Shown one piece after another: positions 52,832-63,792 of a stretch of DNA of 64,000 nt. The first letter of the stretch is position 1; each line of letters begins with the position of its first letter. Source of the DNA: Burkholderiaceae bacterium (lineage in GTDB: Bacteria > Pseudomonadota > Gammaproteobacteria > Burkholderiales > Burkholderiaceae_E); the NCBI GenBank assembly GCA_900299025.1, contig OMIE01000066.1, positions 61,189-125,188 of the forward strand, written 5' to 3'. The notes beneath the pieces were generated by a model. It was not told the DNA's origin and searched no databases. It was given only the letters and a program-made list of their open reading frames with translations. The translations under genes and the position numbers were made by a program.

Positions 52832-53740
52832 CTAGGCAGTTCCTGAAGACCACGTCAAACACGCGTCTTTCAGTTGATCAAGCACTTCAGGTTTTGGGGC
52901 TCTCATGGCAAGACAACAAACCCTCGGATGACCCGCCAGATCGCTCGCGCTGTATACATGGTAAAGGCCTTGACGCTCACCTAATGCCCTAATCGCCTCG
53001 GCTTGCTGATAGCCATGTTCAATCAGCAAGAGGCCAGGGTCTTCGATGAGGCCCATAGCAGCCCGTTTCACAAAGCCTTCGATGATTATCTGCATAGCCC
53101 CAAGTCCGTTGCCTTCGTCGCTCAAGGCAAGGCGCGGTTCAAAACGGAGGTCGCCCAGCTTCAAATGAGGGTCATCCATCGATAAATAGGGGGGATTGCT
53201 GAGCACCAGCGCCAAACTTTCCAAGGGGATGGATTCCCACCAGTCGCTGCGCTGAAATCGAATTTGCTGGCCAGACCCAAGCAGATGTTGCGCGTTGCGG
53301 CTGGCAAGCGCGAGTGCTTTCGGATTGATATCACAAGCCATCAAGCGTGCATCGGGACGGTGATGGGCGAGCGCAATGGCGATGGCGCCACTACCGGTAC
53401 CAAGATCGATGGCAGCGCCATGCCTGGGCAATAAGCGAATAGCCGCATGGACTAGCCATTCGGTCTCGGGCCTCGGTATTAAGACCTCTTGATTGACCGT
53501 AAAACTTAAGCGAAAAAACTCTCTTTTACCGACCAAATAGGCCATCGGATGGCCTTGTGAACGTAACCCTAAAAACCTTGTATAACGTTCAAATTGCTGC
53601 TCACTGAGCGGTTCATCATCGTGTGCCAATAAGTACTCTCTTGGCTTTCCAAGAAGCATCTCAAGCAACATGAGGCGCTCGAGTCGGCTGACCGGCGGGT
53701 CGCTTTGTAAGCGAAGCGCATGCGCTAGGCTGTATGTCAT
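52832..53740 (-). CDS. prmC: Release factor glutamine methyltransferase
   Basis: PrmC methylates the Gln of the GGQ motif in release factors RF1 and RF2, here RF1 encoded directly upstream. The 302-aa protein has an N-terminal helical domain, the SAM-binding loop AIDLGTGSGAIAIALAH, and the catalytic NPPYLS motif after LALVLS. I chose the ATG at 53738-53740. A TTG-started frame 16 codons longer overlaps prfA, and no site decides between them clearly. Confidence 0.93.
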   Translation of the reverse strand: MTYSLAHALRLQSDPPVSRLERLMLLEMLLGKPREYLLAHDDEPLSEQQFERYTRFLGLRSQGHPMAYLVGKREFFRLSFTVNQEVLIPRPETEWLVHAAIRLLPRHGAAIDLGTGSGAIAIALAHHRPDARLMACDINPKALALASRNAQHLLGSGQQIRFQRSDWWESIPLESLALVLSNPPYLSMDDPHLKLGDLRFEPRLALSDEGNGLGAMQIIIEGFVKRAAMGLIEDPGLLLIEHGYQQAEAIRALGERQGLYHVYSASDLAGHPRVCCLAMRAPKPEVLDQLKDACLTWSSGTA

Positions 53741-53765
53741 GGATATCGACACGTGAGCCGTGTCA

Positions 53766-54845
53766 TTAGCTTTCGCCAAGGCTTGCAAGTAAGTCGGCTT
53801 GATGTGCCGACGCTAGGGCGTCCAGTAACTCATCAATATCGCCATCCATCATCGGTGCGATGCGGTAAAGCGTGAGGTTGATTCTGTGGTCGGTGATTCG
53901 GCCCTGTGGAAAGTTATAAGTGCGAATACGTTCTGATCGATCACCCGACCCGATAAGGCTTTTTCGATGAGCAGACTCTTTGGCCTGCGCTTCACGATCG
54001 CGTTGATCGCGAATCCTTGCAATCAGCACTTGCATGGCTTTATCGCGGTTTCGGTGTTGGCTACGGTCGTCTTGGCATTCAGCAACGATGCCTGTTGGCA
54101 AATGGGTGATGCGCACCGCTGATTCGGTTTTATTCACATGCTGCCCGCCTGCACCCGAGGCGCGAAAGACGTCGATGCGTAATTCACCCGGATCGATGAC
54201 GATATCGCCGATATCATCGCCTTCGGATAAGACCGCAACCGTGCAAGCTGAGGTATGAATACGCCCTTGGGACTCGGTGACAGGAATGCGCTGTACGCGA
54301 TGGCCGCCCGATTCGAACTTCATCCTGGCAAATACCGCCTCACCCTCGAGTCGTACAACGACCTCTTTGTAGCCTCCGAGCTCGGATTCACTCGCCGAGA
54401 GCAGTTCGCTGCGCCAGCCTCTGCGCTCGGCATAGCGCAAGTACATCCTGAGCATGTCGCCGGCAAAAAGAGCCGACTCATCACCACCCGTGCCTGCCCG
54501 AATTTCCAGCAACACATTGCGATGATCGTTGGGATCTTTTGGAAGCATCAAGGTTTCGAGGAGCTTCACTTCTTGCTCCATGTGCTGTGAGGCCTGGCTT
54601 TCTTCTTCTTTTGCCCATTCGCCGAGTTCGGCGTCTTGAATCATCTCGCGCGCGGCAAGCATATCGGCATGAGCCTGTTGCCAGGCGTGAAAATGTTCCA
54701 TCAACTGGGTGAGTTCGGCGTGCTCACGGTGGTATTGACGCAGTGCCTTGGGGTCTTTTAGTAGCTGATCGCTCGATAACAGGCGATTGACGTCTTCAAG
54801 GCGTCGCGCATGCTGTTCAAGCTTTTGGATCATCGACGGTTTCAT
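53766..54845 (-). CDS. prfA: Peptide chain release factor 1
   Basis: RF1 reads UAA and UAG stop codons. The 359-aa protein has the codon-recognition tripeptide region [17 protein letters not shown] (PVT), the peptidyl-hydrolysis motif [14 protein letters not shown] near residue 230, and the C-terminal block [25 protein letters not shown] read in parts. Its presence means UAG is normally a terminator here, which bears on the amber codon in petB. prmC follows after 25 bases and hemA precedes it. Confidence 0.96.
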   Translation of the reverse strand: MKPSMIQKLEQHARRLEDVNRLLSSDQLLKDPKALRQYHREHAELTQLMEHFHAWQQAHADMLAAREMIQDAELGEWAKEEESQASQHMEQEVKLLETLMLPKDPNDHRNVLLEIRAGTGGDESALFAGDMLRMYLRYAERRGWRSELLSASESELGGYKEVVVRLEGEAVFARMKFESGGHRVQRIPVTESQGRIHTSACTVAVLSEGDDIGDIVIDPGELRIDVFRASGAGGQHVNKTESAVRITHLPTGIVAECQDDRSQHRNRDKAMQVLIARIRDQRDREAQAKESAHRKSLIGSGDRSERIRTYNFPQGRITDHRINLTLYRIAPMMDGDIDELLDALASAHQADLLASLGES

Positions 54846-54926
54846 AGGATCTGAAGCCTGGCTGGGCTTATAGGGGAGTCAAGAAGCAATCTGCCGGCAA
54901 GAAGCGGCAGCTCAAGTCGGGCGTCG

Positions 54927-56255
54927 CTAAGACTCTGCGTTGCGCAGATTTAAGCGTTTGCTTGAGCGATTTAAACGGTCGAGGCGTTTTCCATGGGCGC
55001 GATTGGGTAACCAATACGCGTCTTGGGCTTGTGTACCAAGACCTGCTGCGTCTTGCAGCATTTGAGTCGGCCCATGCAAGAACTTCGCTGTTAATGCGAG
55101 CGATAAGCCTTCGATCACTCGGCCTGGATCCTCGCCCCTGGCAAGTAAGCGCATGGCGCGCTCAAGCTCAAGACGACGCAGTGCCTGGGCTTTTTCGTGT
55201 AGTTCTTGAATTGCGGGCACCGCACGCCTTCTTGCCAACCAGTGCATGAAGTGTTCAACGCGAGCCTCGATGATTGCCTCGGCCTGTGAGGCCGCCTGCC
55301 GACGGTTAGCCATGCCCTGGCGCACGACTTCGCCCAAATCGTCGACGGTGTAGAGGAAGACGTCGGGTAGCCTGGAAACTTCGGGTTCGATGTCGCGCGG
55401 TACTGCAAGATCCACCATAAATAAGGGCTTGTGACGCCGCGCTTTAAGCGCGCGTTCGACCATACCAAGCCCCATGATGGGGAGCGAACTCGCCGTACAG
55501 CTGACCACAATGTCAAATTCATGCAGACGGGTTGAAAGTTCGGAGAGTTCCATGCTTTGAGCAGCAAAGCGGCGCGCAAGGCCTTGTGCGCGGTCAAGGC
55601 TGCGATTTGCAACCAGCATCGCCTTGGGATGGCGCGCTGCGAAATGGGTGGCCGCAAGCTCAATCATTTCGCCAGCGCCCACAAACAAGACACGCGTGTC
55701 TTCAAGACGCTCAAAAATTCGTTCAGCCAGGCGCACAGCGGCGGCGGCCAACGATACCGATTGCGATCCAATTTCGGTTTGAGTGCGAACTTCCTTAGCG
55801 ACGGCAAAGCTACGTTGGAAGAGTTGATGCAAGTGCGGACCCAAGGAGCGAGCCTCTTGGGCCGTTCGTACGGCGTCCTTCATTTGACCGAGGATTTGCG
55901 CTTCGCCCAGCACCATCGAGTCGAGTCCACTGGCCACCCGAAAAGCGTGTCGTACGGTTTGATCGCCTGGGAGCGTGTAGGTATGGCTTCGGATATCGCC
56001 CGTTTTGAGTCCACCGTGAGAGGCAATCCACTGCTCGAGGGCCTGCGAGGCAGCTTGCGGCTGTGGGGTTGCACAGTAAATCTCAGTGCGATTACAGGTT
56101 GACAGGATGGCCGACTCGCGAAGCAGTTCACCCGCCCTTAACTTTAGATCATGAGCAGCTTTGACTAAGCTTTCCCCGGCGAAGGCTACCCTTTCACGCA
56201 TCGCGAGAGGCGCGCTTTGGTGGTTGAGTCCGAGGGTGAGCAAATGCATGGTCAA
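54927..56255 (-). CDS. hemA: Glutamyl-tRNA reductase
   Basis: HemA reduces glutamyl-tRNA to glutamate semialdehyde, the entry to tetrapyrrole synthesis and so to the cytochrome haems. The 442-aa protein has the catalytic cysteine C54 in [31 protein letters not shown], and the NADPH-binding [14 protein letters not shown]. The C-terminal dimerisation helices follow. hemA-prfA-prmC is a conserved gene order. It lies 81 bases upstream of prfA. Confidence 0.96.
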   Translation of the reverse strand: MTMHLLTLGLNHQSAPLAMRERVAFAGESLVKAAHDLKLRAGELLRESAILSTCNRTEIYCATPQPQAASQALEQWIASHGGLKTGDIRSHTYTLPGDQTVRHAFRVASGLDSMVLGEAQILGQMKDAVRTAQEARSLGPHLHQLFQRSFAVAKEVRTQTEIGSQSVSLAAAAVRLAERIFERLEDTRVLFVGAGEMIELAATHFAARHPKAMLVANRSLDRAQGLARRFAAQSMELSELSTRLHEFDIVVSCTASSLPIMGLGMVERALKARRHKPLFMVDLAVPRDIEPEVSRLPDVFLYTVDDLGEVVRQGMANRRQAASQAEAIIEARVEHFMHWLARRRAVPAIQELHEKAQALRRLELERAMRLLARGEDPGRVIEGLSLALTAKFLHGPTQMLQDAAGLGTQAQDAYWLPNRAHGKRLDRLNRSSKRLNLRNAES

Positions 56256-56327
56256 ATGGGGAAGGAGTTGCGCTTTATCGTCGGTGGCTTTGGTGAATCG
56301 AGGGTTAAGTCTCTTAGTCGCTCGCTT

Positions 56328-57854
56328 TTATGGCCGGTTAGGGCGTAAGAACAGATGATAGGCTGGATTGTTGGTTTCCTCCAGATGCGGATAGCCTAAA
56401 CCAGAAAGAAAGTGTTGGAACGCTGCTTCATCGGCTTGGGGTACTTGAAGCCCAACAAGTACCCTGCCGAAATCGGCACCGTGATTTCGGTAGTGAAAAA
56501 GCGAAATATTCCAGTCAGGCCGCATTTGGGTCAGAAATCGTGACAAAGCACCGGGGCGTTCAGGAAACTCAAATCGAAAGAGGCGCTCATCCTTGGCATG
56601 GCTTGAGCTGCCTCCGACCAAATGTCTGATGTGAAGTTTGGCCATTTCGTCATCGGTCAGATTAATCGTCTCAAGGCCTTCTTGGGCAAAGATGCTGGCG
56701 ATCGCGTTAGCTTCATCACGGGCTTGAATTTGAATACCTACAAAGACATGCGCTCGCTTTAAGTCACTCATGCGGTAGTTGAATTCGGTGACATTACGCT
56801 GGCCGATCAGTGCGCAAAACCGTTTAAACGACCCACGTTGCTCAGGGATGGTGACCGCAAAAATAGCCTCACGCTGCTCGCCAATCTCGGCCCTTTCAGA
56901 CACAAAGCGTAGCCTGTCAAAATTCATATTGGCGCCGCAGGCAATCGCCACCAAGGTCTTATGCTTTGCCTGATCGGGTCTTTCGGCCCAGACCTTTGCA
57001 CCGGCGATTGCAAGCGCTCCGGCCGGCTCCATGATCGAGCGTGTGTCTTGAAAGACGTCCTTGATTGCGGCGCAAATGGCATCGGTATTAACGCAAATCA
57101 CCTCATCCACGAATTGTTGGGCGAGGGCGAAGGTTTCTAGGCCAACCTGCTTCACCGCTGTGCCGTCGGAGAAAAGTCCCACCTCCGACAAGACCACCCG
57201 CTCACCGCAAGCTAGTGACTGGGCCATGGCATTGGAGTCGTCTGTTTGTACCCCAATAATCTTGATCTCTGGCCTAATCTGTTTCACGTAAGCGGCAATT
57301 CCGGCAATCAGGCCGCCACCACCGATTGCAACAAAAATGGCTTCGATCGGGTCGGGGTGTTGGCGCAAGATTTCCATCCCGATCGTGCCTTGGCCGGCAA
57401 TGACGTCGGGATCATCAAAAGGGTGAACAAAGCTAAAGCCATGCTTCTGTTGCAAACTCAGGGCATGACTGTAGGCATCGCTGTAGCTATCCCCGGCAAG
57501 TACCACTTGTGCCTGCCTTGCGCGTACGGCCTCGATTTTGACCGCCGGTGTTGTGACGGGCATGACAATCACAGCATGACAACCGAGGTGCTGGGCGGCC
57601 AGCGCAACGCCTTGAGCATGGTTACCGGCCGAGGCAGCGATCACACCGCGGGCGCGCTCCTCCTCGCTAAGTCGCACCATTTTGTTGTAGGCGCCACGCA
57701 ATTTGAAGGAAAAAACCGTTTGCATATCTTCGCGTTTGAGCAAAAGTCGATGCCCAAGGCGCTCAGAAAGACCGGGTGCCGCTTCAAGCGGCGTTTCGCG
57801 TGCCACATCGTAAACCCGAGCAGTGAGTATGCGTTTCAAGTAGTCAATCGGCAT
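56328..57854 (-). CDS. ilvA: Threonine dehydratase (biosynthetic)
   Basis: IlvA deaminates threonine to 2-oxobutanoate, the first step of isoleucine synthesis. The 508-aa protein has the PLP lysine K51 in VFSFKLRGAYNK, the phosphate loop in AIGGGGLIAGIAAYVK and SAGNHAQGVALAAQ. Two ACT-like domains fill the C-terminus (from about 335), as in the feedback-inhibited biosynthetic form. It diverges from the yqaA remnant. Confidence 0.96.
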   Translation of the reverse strand: MPIDYLKRILTARVYDVARETPLEAAPGLSERLGHRLLLKREDMQTVFSFKLRGAYNKMVRLSEEERARGVIAASAGNHAQGVALAAQHLGCHAVIVMPVTTPAVKIEAVRARQAQVVLAGDSYSDAYSHALSLQQKHGFSFVHPFDDPDVIAGQGTIGMEILRQHPDPIEAIFVAIGGGGLIAGIAAYVKQIRPEIKIIGVQTDDSNAMAQSLACGERVVLSEVGLFSDGTAVKQVGLETFALAQQFVDEVICVNTDAICAAIKDVFQDTRSIMEPAGALAIAGAKVWAERPDQAKHKTLVAIACGANMNFDRLRFVSERAEIGEQREAIFAVTIPEQRGSFKRFCALIGQRNVTEFNYRMSDLKRAHVFVGIQIQARDEANAIASIFAQEGLETINLTDDEMAKLHIRHLVGGSSSHAKDERLFRFEFPERPGALSRFLTQMRPDWNISLFHYRNHGADFGRVLVGLQVPQADEAAFQHFLSGLGYPHLEETNNPAYHLFLRPNRP

Positions 57855-57907
57855 CGGCGTTATGCCCCAAATCGGTCAATCCTCGATTTTAGATCGGCTT
57901 GGCCGCC

Positions 57908-58418
57908 ATGAGCACAAGCCTAGAGAATGCCCTTGCGGCAGCACTGGCCTGGTTTGCCCTGCCGCAGTTTGGTTTATCCACGGTCTTCATCACGGCTTTT
58001 GTCTCTGCCACGCTCCTTCCCATGGGTTCGGAGCCGGTTGTTTTCGGCTACGTCAAGCTTCATCCCCGAGCAGTTCTGGCTAACCATCGCCGTGGCAACG
58101 CTGGGTAACACCCTGGGGGGTGCGGTCGATTACTGGATGGGACGAGGCGCTCAAAGCGCAGCTGCCGCTATGGGAGCACTTGGAAACAAGGGTGGCAAGC
58201 GTTATTTGGGCTGGTTTGAAAGGCTAGGCCCTAAAGTACTCATTTTTTCGTGGTTGCCGATTGTTGGTGACCCATTATGCGCGGTGGCAGGCTGGTTAAG
58301 GCTGGCCTTCTGGCCTTGCTTGGCCTGGATTGCGATTGGCAAGTGTTTGCGCTACGTCACCATGACCTGGTTACTGATGGAGATTCCCGATCAGTTCTGG
58401 AAATCACTCCTGCCATGA
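57908..58418 (+). pseudogene. YqaA/DedA-like membrane protein gene with a frameshift
   Basis: Two overlapping frames together encode a YqaA-family inner-membrane protein of about 170 aa. The first (from the ATG at 57908) gives FGLSTVFITAFVSATLLPMG and SEPVVFGYVKLHP. The second gives EQFWLTIAVATLGNTLGGAVDYWMGRG, GWFERLGPKVLIFSWLPIVGD and PLCAVAGWLRLAFWPCLAWIA in parts. Removing one C from the CCCC run at 58064-58067 joins them as KLHP-EQFWL, matching the family. The rest is intact, so the shift is recent, programmed or a sequencing error. Function of the family is membrane homeostasis, poorly known. Confidence 0.8.
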
Positions 58419-58517
58419 GCATGATTCAAACCCTTGTTGAGGTTCGCAGGCAAAACGAAGCAGTCTTCGCTCTGTAGGGAAATGCTGCGATGCGAGCAAG
58501 TCTACGTACAATCTTCG

Positions 58518-58555
58518 GATGAATGCTCCGCTAGGCAGGTTTTGATGAATGCTCC
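58518..58555 (+). repeat. 12-bp direct repeat over the start of the FAD oxidoreductase
   Basis: GATGAATGCTCC occurs at 58518-58529 and at 58544-58555, 26 bases apart. The second copy contains the chosen start codon. The first copy carries a look-alike start ATG in a different frame. It may be a small duplication of the start region. Confidence 0.5.
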
Positions 58556-61500
58556 TCTTACCGAGGCCCTAAAGCCCATTGAGCAAGCCGAAGCAAAGGC
58601 GTCGTCTGCTCAACGACTTCGCGAAATCCCCTATAACTACATCTCGTTTTCCGATCGAGAAATCGTCATGCGCTTGCTCGGAGAGCGAGGCTGGTCCTTG
58701 GTTGAGCGCTTGCGCTCGCAGCGCAAAACAGGTCGCTCCGCCCGCATGCTGTATGAGGTGCTTGGCGATATTTGGGTCGTCGAGCGCAACCCTTATTTGC
58801 AGGACGATTTGATCGATAACCCCAAGCGACAGGCCTTGCTGATTGAGGCATTGCATCATCGACTTGGTGATATCGAAAAGCGTGGTGACGAGGGGGCTGG
58901 GCTTTCGGGCGACGTAGCGGCTTTGCTCGAGTTGGCAAAGCGCGCGGTAGCACACTTTGAACAGCAACTCTCCCAAGCTTCATCGATGCGCAAGCGTGCG
59001 ATGCGTCTGCTTGCCAAACATACCGCTAAAGACAATATTTGTTTTGACGCCATGTCGCGGGTGTCGCATGTAACTGATGCGACCGACTGGCGGGTTGAAT
59101 ATCCTTTTGTGGTGCTCGCCCCCGACTCCGAAGCAGAGGTGGCTGCCCTTGTTAAAGCCTGTATCGATCTGGATTTGACCATTATCCCTCGCGGCGGTGG
59201 TACGGGTTATACCGGTGGCGCCATTCCTTTGCATCCCATGTCTGCAGTGATCAACACTGAAAAACTAGAGCAAATTGGCGAGGTGCAGCTCGTTGATTTA
59301 CCCGGATTGGCCAACCAAGTCGCGGTGATCGAAACCCAGGCTGGTGTGGTCACCAAAAGGGTGACTGAAGCTGCCGATCGCGCGGGCTTTGTTTTTGCAG
59401 TCGACCCCACTTCATGGGAAGCGTCTTGCATTGGCGGAAACATTGCCATGAATGCTGGTGGCAAAAAGGCCGTGCTCTGGGGGACGGCGCTCGATAACCT
59501 TGCCTGGTGGCGCATGGTCGACCCGCAGGGCAACTGGCTCGAGGTGACTCGCATTGGCCATAACCTAGGCAAAATCCACGATGCCGATGTCGCGCATTTC
59601 GCTTTGCATTGGTACGCTCCCAATCAGCTTGCTGCAAACGGGCAGATGCAGGGGGCAGCGATTCGATCTGAAAACTTGAGCATTCCTGGCAATCGCTTCA
59701 GAAAGCTTGGCCTGGGAAAAGATGTGACTGATAAGTTTTTAAGCGGTCTGCCGGGAGTCCAAAAGGAAGGCACAGACGGTCTCATTACCTCGGCGCGCTG
59801 GGTCTTGCATCGAATGCCATCGTTTACCCGAACGGTTTGTCTTGAGTTTTTCGGACAGGCCGCGCTTGCTGTGCCTTCAATTGTCGAAATCAAGGCTTAT
59901 CTGGATCAGCGCCCAGGAGGCGCTTTATTGGCCGGGCTTGAACACCTTGATGAGCGCTACCTGCGTGCGGTGGGCTATGCCACCAAATCGCGTCGTGGTG
60001 GCTTGCCGAAGATGGTCTTGATTGGCGATATCGTAGGCGACGATGACAGTGCTGTTGCTCGCGCAAGCGCCGAGGTTGTGCGCCTGGCGAACCTGCGAAG
60101 TGGCGAAGGTTTTATAGCGGTGAGTGCCGAATCGCGCAAAACGTTTTGGGCTGATCGAGGACGTACTGCGGCGATCGCAAGACATACCAACGCATTCAAG
60201 ATCAACGAAGACGTCGTCATACCACTGCCCATGATGGCTCGTTATACAGACGGTATCGATCGAATCAATATCGAGCTTTCCACCGCAAACAAGCTCGATT
60301 TGGCCACGGCCGTACTCGATTTTCTTGCCCAAGATGTTGCGAAGCTTCCGATTGCGCCAGGCGATGATCCCGAGTTTGCCAAACAGTCCCTTGACGACTT
60401 ACTGGTTCAACGTGTGGAAGATGCACGCAAAGTCATTGAGACGGCGATGGCACGTTGGCGTTTTCTCATCGATTCGATGGATTTGCCGTTGCAAGGCCTG
60501 ATACCTTCCCTAAGGGCTCATGACGTTGACGCCTTATTTGATGCAGATTTCAAGTTGCTTGCCCCATGGCAGGCTGTAATCGACCAAGGCCGCGAACCCA
60601 AACTCTTCGAACTGCTTCAGGATCGAACGATTAGGATTGCATGGCGTCAAGATGTTCTAAAGCCACTCAACGCGTTGTTTTCGGGGGCTTACTTTGCACC
60701 GATTCGTGAAGCGATCCATGCGATTCATACACGATTGCGGCGCAGCCGGGTCTTTGTTGCTTTGCATATGCACGCAGGCGATGGCAATGTTCACACCAAT
60801 ATTCCCGTTAATTCCGACGACTACGGCATGTTGCAGCAGGCCAATGCGGCTGTCGTAAAAATTATGGCGCTTGCGCGATCGCTTGGCGGTGTGATTTCGG
60901 GCGAACACGGCATTGGCATCACCAAACTTGAGTTTTTAACCGAAGAAGAGCTCGGGCCTTTTGCTGAGTATAAAAAGAGGATCGATCCGAGCGGACACTT
61001 TAATCGCGGCAAATTACTTAAAGGCGCCGATTTGAGTCGAGCCTATACGCCAAGCTTTGGGCTTATGGGTGCTGAGTCATTGATTCTCCAACAATCGGAC
61101 ATTGGGTCGATCGCCCACTCAATCAAAGACTGCCTGCGTTGCGGCAAGTGCAAGCCTGTTTGCACAACTCATGTGCCACGCGCCAATTTGCTTTACTCGC
61201 CGCGCAATAAAATTCTCGCAACCTCATTGCTTATTGAAGCCTTTCTTTACGAAGAACAAACACGGCGTGGTGTATCGATTCGGCATTGGGAAGAGTTTTC
61301 AGATGTCGCCGATCATTGCACGGTTTGCCACAAATGCGAGTCGCCATGCCCGGTTGATATCGACTTTGGTGATGTGTCGATGAACATGCGAAATTTGCTT
61401 CGAAAAATGGGCAAAAAGCGCTTCAACCCCGGCAATGCTGCAGCCATGTTTTTCCTCAACGCAACCGATCCCGATACGATTCGCGCAACCCGGCTTGCGA

Positions 61501-62597
61501 TGGTTGATGTGGGTTTTAGAGCGCAACGGCTTGCTGCCGATTTGCTTAAACGCTTTTCTCGACCCAATCGCGAGCGTCCGCAGGCTAGCCTAGGGCGTCC
61601 GCCAATGCGCGAACAGGTGCTGCACTTTGTGAATCGTAAGCTGCCAGGCAATTTGCCGAAAAAGACAGCGCGTGCACTGCTCGACATTGAAGATGCTCGA
61701 TATGTGCCTATTATTCGCAACCCTCACAGCACGCACGTGGACAGTGAGGCGGTCTTTTATTTTCCGGGATGTGGCTCAGAGCGTCTCTTTTCGCAGGTGG
61801 GTTTGGCAACGCAAGCATTACTTTGGGAAGTTGGCGTCCAAACAGTTTTGCCCCCAGGCTATTTGTGCTGTGGTTATCCGCAAAAGGGATCGGGGCAGTT
61901 TGATAAAGCCGACAAGATCATTACCGATAATCGCGTGCTTTTCCACAGGGTGGCAAATACCCTCAACTATCTTGATATACGGACGGTGGTCGTGAGTTGC
62001 GGCACTTGTTTTGATCAACTGCAGTCTTATGCATTTCATGACATCTTCCCCGGTTGCCGCATCATTGATATTCACGAGTTTTTGATGGAAAAAGGCATGA
62101 AACTCGAACATGCGACCGGTGTACGCTACACCTATCACGATCCCTGCCACAGTCCGATGAAGCAATACCAGCCGCTCAAGGTTGTCAATCAATTGATGAA
62201 TGAGTCGATCAATGGCAGTATCGAACGTAATGATCGTTGTTGTGGCGAATCGGGTACCTTTGCCGTCACTCGTCCCGAAATCGCCACGCAAGTCCGCTTT
62301 CGAAAGGAGCAGGAATTGCTCAAAGCGGCCGAAGCGATGCGCAAGAGCGCGATAAACAATGTAGTAAAGCCCGCAGAAAACCTCGCAGTAACTTCCGCGG
62401 ATAAGCCCGCAGAAAAGATCAAAGTGTTGACCTCTTGCCCTTCATGTTTACAAGGTTTGAATCGTTATGAAGATGTAACTGGCATGCAAGCCGATTACAT
62501 TGTTGTTGAAATGGCTCAACATTTACTTGGCGCGCAATGGTTGCCCGAGTACGTCGCTAAGGCCAATCAAGGCGGTATCGAACGGGTATTGCTGTAA
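58545..62597 (+). CDS. Giant FAD-linked oxidoreductase with Fe-S and CCG domains
   Basis: A 1350-aa enzyme typical of betaproteobacteria (DUF3683 family). In order: an N-terminal DUF3683 region (about 1-180, with [19 protein letters not shown]); an FAD-binding PCMH domain (about 190-400, [19 protein letters not shown]); an FAD-oxidase C-terminal domain ending in [12 protein letters not shown] and [13 protein letters not shown]; two [4Fe-4S] motifs ([11 protein letters not shown] and [11 protein letters not shown]); and two CCG heterodisulfide-reductase-like domains ([33 protein letters not shown]). It probably oxidises a 2-hydroxy acid such as D-lactate or glycolate and passes electrons to quinone; the substrate is not known. 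I chose the ATG at 58545. Confidence 0.92.
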   Translation: MNAPLTEALKPIEQAEAKASSAQRLREIPYNYISFSDREIVMRLLGERGWSLVERLRSQRKTGRSARMLYEVLGDIWVVERNPYLQDDLIDNPKRQALLIEALHHRLGDIEKRGDEGAGLSGDVAALLELAKRAVAHFEQQLSQASSMRKRAMRLLAKHTAKDNICFDAMSRVSHVTDATDWRVEYPFVVLAPDSEAEVAALVKACIDLDLTIIPRGGGTGYTGGAIPLHPMSAVINTEKLEQIGEVQLVDLPGLANQVAVIETQAGVVTKRVTEAADRAGFVFAVDPTSWEASCIGGNIAMNAGGKKAVLWGTALDNLAWWRMVDPQGNWLEVTRIGHNLGKIHDADVAHFALHWYAPNQLAANGQMQGAAIRSENLSIPGNRFRKLGLGKDVTDKFLSGLPGVQKEGTDGLITSARWVLHRMPSFTRTVCLEFFGQAALAVPSIVEIKAYLDQRPGGALLAGLEHLDERYLRAVGYATKSRRGGLPKMVLIGDIVGDDDSAVARASAEVVRLANLRSGEGFIAVSAESRKTFWADRGRTAAIARHTNAFKINEDVVIPLPMMARYTDGIDRINIELSTANKLDLATAVLDFLAQDVAKLPIAPGDDPEFAKQSLDDLLVQRVEDARKVIETAMARWRFLIDSMDLPLQGLIPSLRAHDVDALFDADFKLLAPWQAVIDQGREPKLFELLQDRTIRIAWRQDVLKPLNALFSGAYFAPIREAIHAIHTRLRRSRVFVALHMHAGDGNVHTNIPVNSDDYGMLQQANAAVVKIMALARSLGGVISGEHGIGITKLEFLTEEELGPFAEYKKRIDPSGHFNRGKLLKGADLSRAYTPSFGLMGAESLILQQSDIGSIAHSIKDCLRCGKCKPVCTTHVPRANLLYSPRNKILATSLLIEAFLYEEQTRRGVSIRHWEEFSDVADHCTVCHKCESPCPVDIDFGDVSMNMRNLLRKMGKKRFNPGNAAAMFFLNATDPDTIRATRLAMVDVGFRAQRLAADLLKRFSRPNRERPQASLGRPPMREQVLHFVNRKLPGNLPKKTARALLDIEDARYVPIIRNPHSTHVDSEAVFYFPGCGSERLFSQVGLATQALLWEVGVQTVLPPGYLCCGYPQKGSGQFDKADKIITDNRVLFHRVANTLNYLDIRTVVVSCGTCFDQLQSYAFHDIFPGCRIIDIHEFLMEKGMKLEHATGVRYTYHDPCHSPMKQYQPLKVVNQLMNESINGSIERNDRCCGESGTFAVTRPEIATQVRFRKEQELLKAAEAMRKSAINNVVKPAENLAVTSADKPAEKIKVLTSCPSCLQGLNRYEDVTGMQADYIVVEMAQHLLGAQWLPEYVAKANQGGIERVLL
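62367..62416 (+). repeat. In-frame 14-bp repeat within the FAD oxidoreductase
   Basis: AAGCCCGCAGAAAA occurs at 62367-62380 and 62403-62416, 36 bases (12 codons) apart. It encodes KPAEN and KPAEK in a linker between CCGESGTF and the CPSC motif, so the linker appears to have grown by duplication without disturbing the frame. Confidence 0.55.
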
Positions 62598-62950
62598 TGG
62601 CTCCCATCCCTGAATCAATTGTTTCGCACCAGCAATCCTGTGTGCTCGAGCTTGTATATGCCCAAGATAAGCGCTACAAGCTAAGCTATGAATTTTTGCG
62701 CGTTCACTCCCCTTCTGCTGAGGTTCAGGGGCATGGCCCAGGACAGCAGGTGTTGCAAACCGGCAAGCGTGAGGTCCGCATCCGTGCGATCGAACCCGTG
62801 GGCAACTATGCACTGAAATTGGTGTTTAGCGATGGCCATGACTCTGGCCTTTATTCCTGGGATTTGTTATATCGATTCACTCAACACTACGAAGCAATGT
62901 GGGCAGATTATTTAAAGGCTTTACAGGCTGCCGGTGCATCAAGAGATTGA
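62597..62950 (+). CDS. DUF971 protein (GBBH-like N-terminal domain)
   Basis: A 117-aa DUF971 domain protein. YKLSYEFLRVHSPSAEVQGHG, VRIRAIEPVGNYALKLVFSDGHDSGLYSWDLLY (in parts) are characteristic. The domain occurs at the N-terminus of gamma-butyrobetaine hydroxylase and alone in bacteria, where a role in Fe-S cluster handling has been suggested. The start overlaps the preceding stop (TAATG). Its place just before ubiE is conserved in betaproteobacteria. Confidence 0.93.
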   Translation: MAPIPESIVSHQQSCVLELVYAQDKRYKLSYEFLRVHSPSAEVQGHGPGQQVLQTGKREVRIRAIEPVGNYALKLVFSDGHDSGLYSWDLLYRFTQHYEAMWADYLKALQAAGASRD

Positions 62951-63001
62951 CCGCACAACGCCTACCCAAACCATCGTCCCACCCACTGAATCCTGAGGCA
63001 T

Positions 63002-63736
63002 ATGGCAGACCAAACCGATTTTGGGTTCTCCAAGGTAAATAAGCAGGACAAAGCAGCCCGCGTCGCCGGTGTTTTTGACTCGGTTGCTTCGCGATACGAC
63101 TTAATGAACGACTTGATGTCGGTCGGATTACACCGCATCTGGAAACATGTCGCTGTCTTCTTCGCGGATTTGCGGGAGGGTATGGAAGTCCTTGATGTGG
63201 CTGGCGGCACGGCCGATTTAGCCTTAGCCATGGCTAAGCGGGTTGGCGCTCAGGGCCAGGTAGTGCTGTCAGATATCAATGGTGCAATGCTGTGTCGTGG
63301 CCGTGATCGATTAATTGATGCGGGACTTAAAGCGCCGGCGGTTCAATGCGATGCCGAAGCCTTACCCTTTTGCGATCATCGTTTTGACCGGGTAACGGTG
63401 GCTTTTGGCCTACGAAACATGACCCACAAAGATAAAGCGCTTGCCGAGATGAGACGGGTGTTGCGACCGGGCGGGAAGCTCTTGGTATTGGAGTTCTCAA
63501 AGGTTAATCCATCGCTTGAAAAACTTTATGACCTTTACTCGTTTCATGTGCTACCTCGCTTGGGGCAGCTGGTTGCGGGTGATGAAGCCAGCTATCGCTA
63601 TTTAGCCGAATCCATTCGTATGCACCCCGACCAGGAGAGCCTGGCAGCTATGATGCGGGAAGCAGGCCTTGAAGCGGTTCGCTACACCAACCTTACTGGT
63701 GGCGTGGTTGCTTTACACGAGGGCATCAAACCATAA
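63002..63736 (+). CDS. ubiE: Ubiquinone/menaquinone methyltransferase
   Basis: UbiE C-methylates the quinone ring in ubiquinone synthesis. The 244-aa SAM-dependent enzyme has [21 protein letters not shown], the SAM loop [38 protein letters not shown] and the closing [15 protein letters not shown]. It supplies quinone used by the bc1 complex encoded above. A Tim44-like gene follows after 56 bases. Confidence 0.97.
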   Translation: MADQTDFGFSKVNKQDKAARVAGVFDSVASRYDLMNDLMSVGLHRIWKHVAVFFADLREGMEVLDVAGGTADLALAMAKRVGAQGQVVLSDINGAMLCRGRDRLIDAGLKAPAVQCDAEALPFCDHRFDRVTVAFGLRNMTHKDKALAEMRRVLRPGGKLLVLEFSKVNPSLEKLYDLYSFHVLPRLGQLVAGDEASYRYLAESIRMHPDQESLAAMMREAGLEAVRYTNLTGGVVALHEGIKP

Positions 63737-63792
63737 TAGTCCAATTCATTGGCCGGTCAGCTTGGCCGTTTGACATTCAAGGAGGAAAAGTC

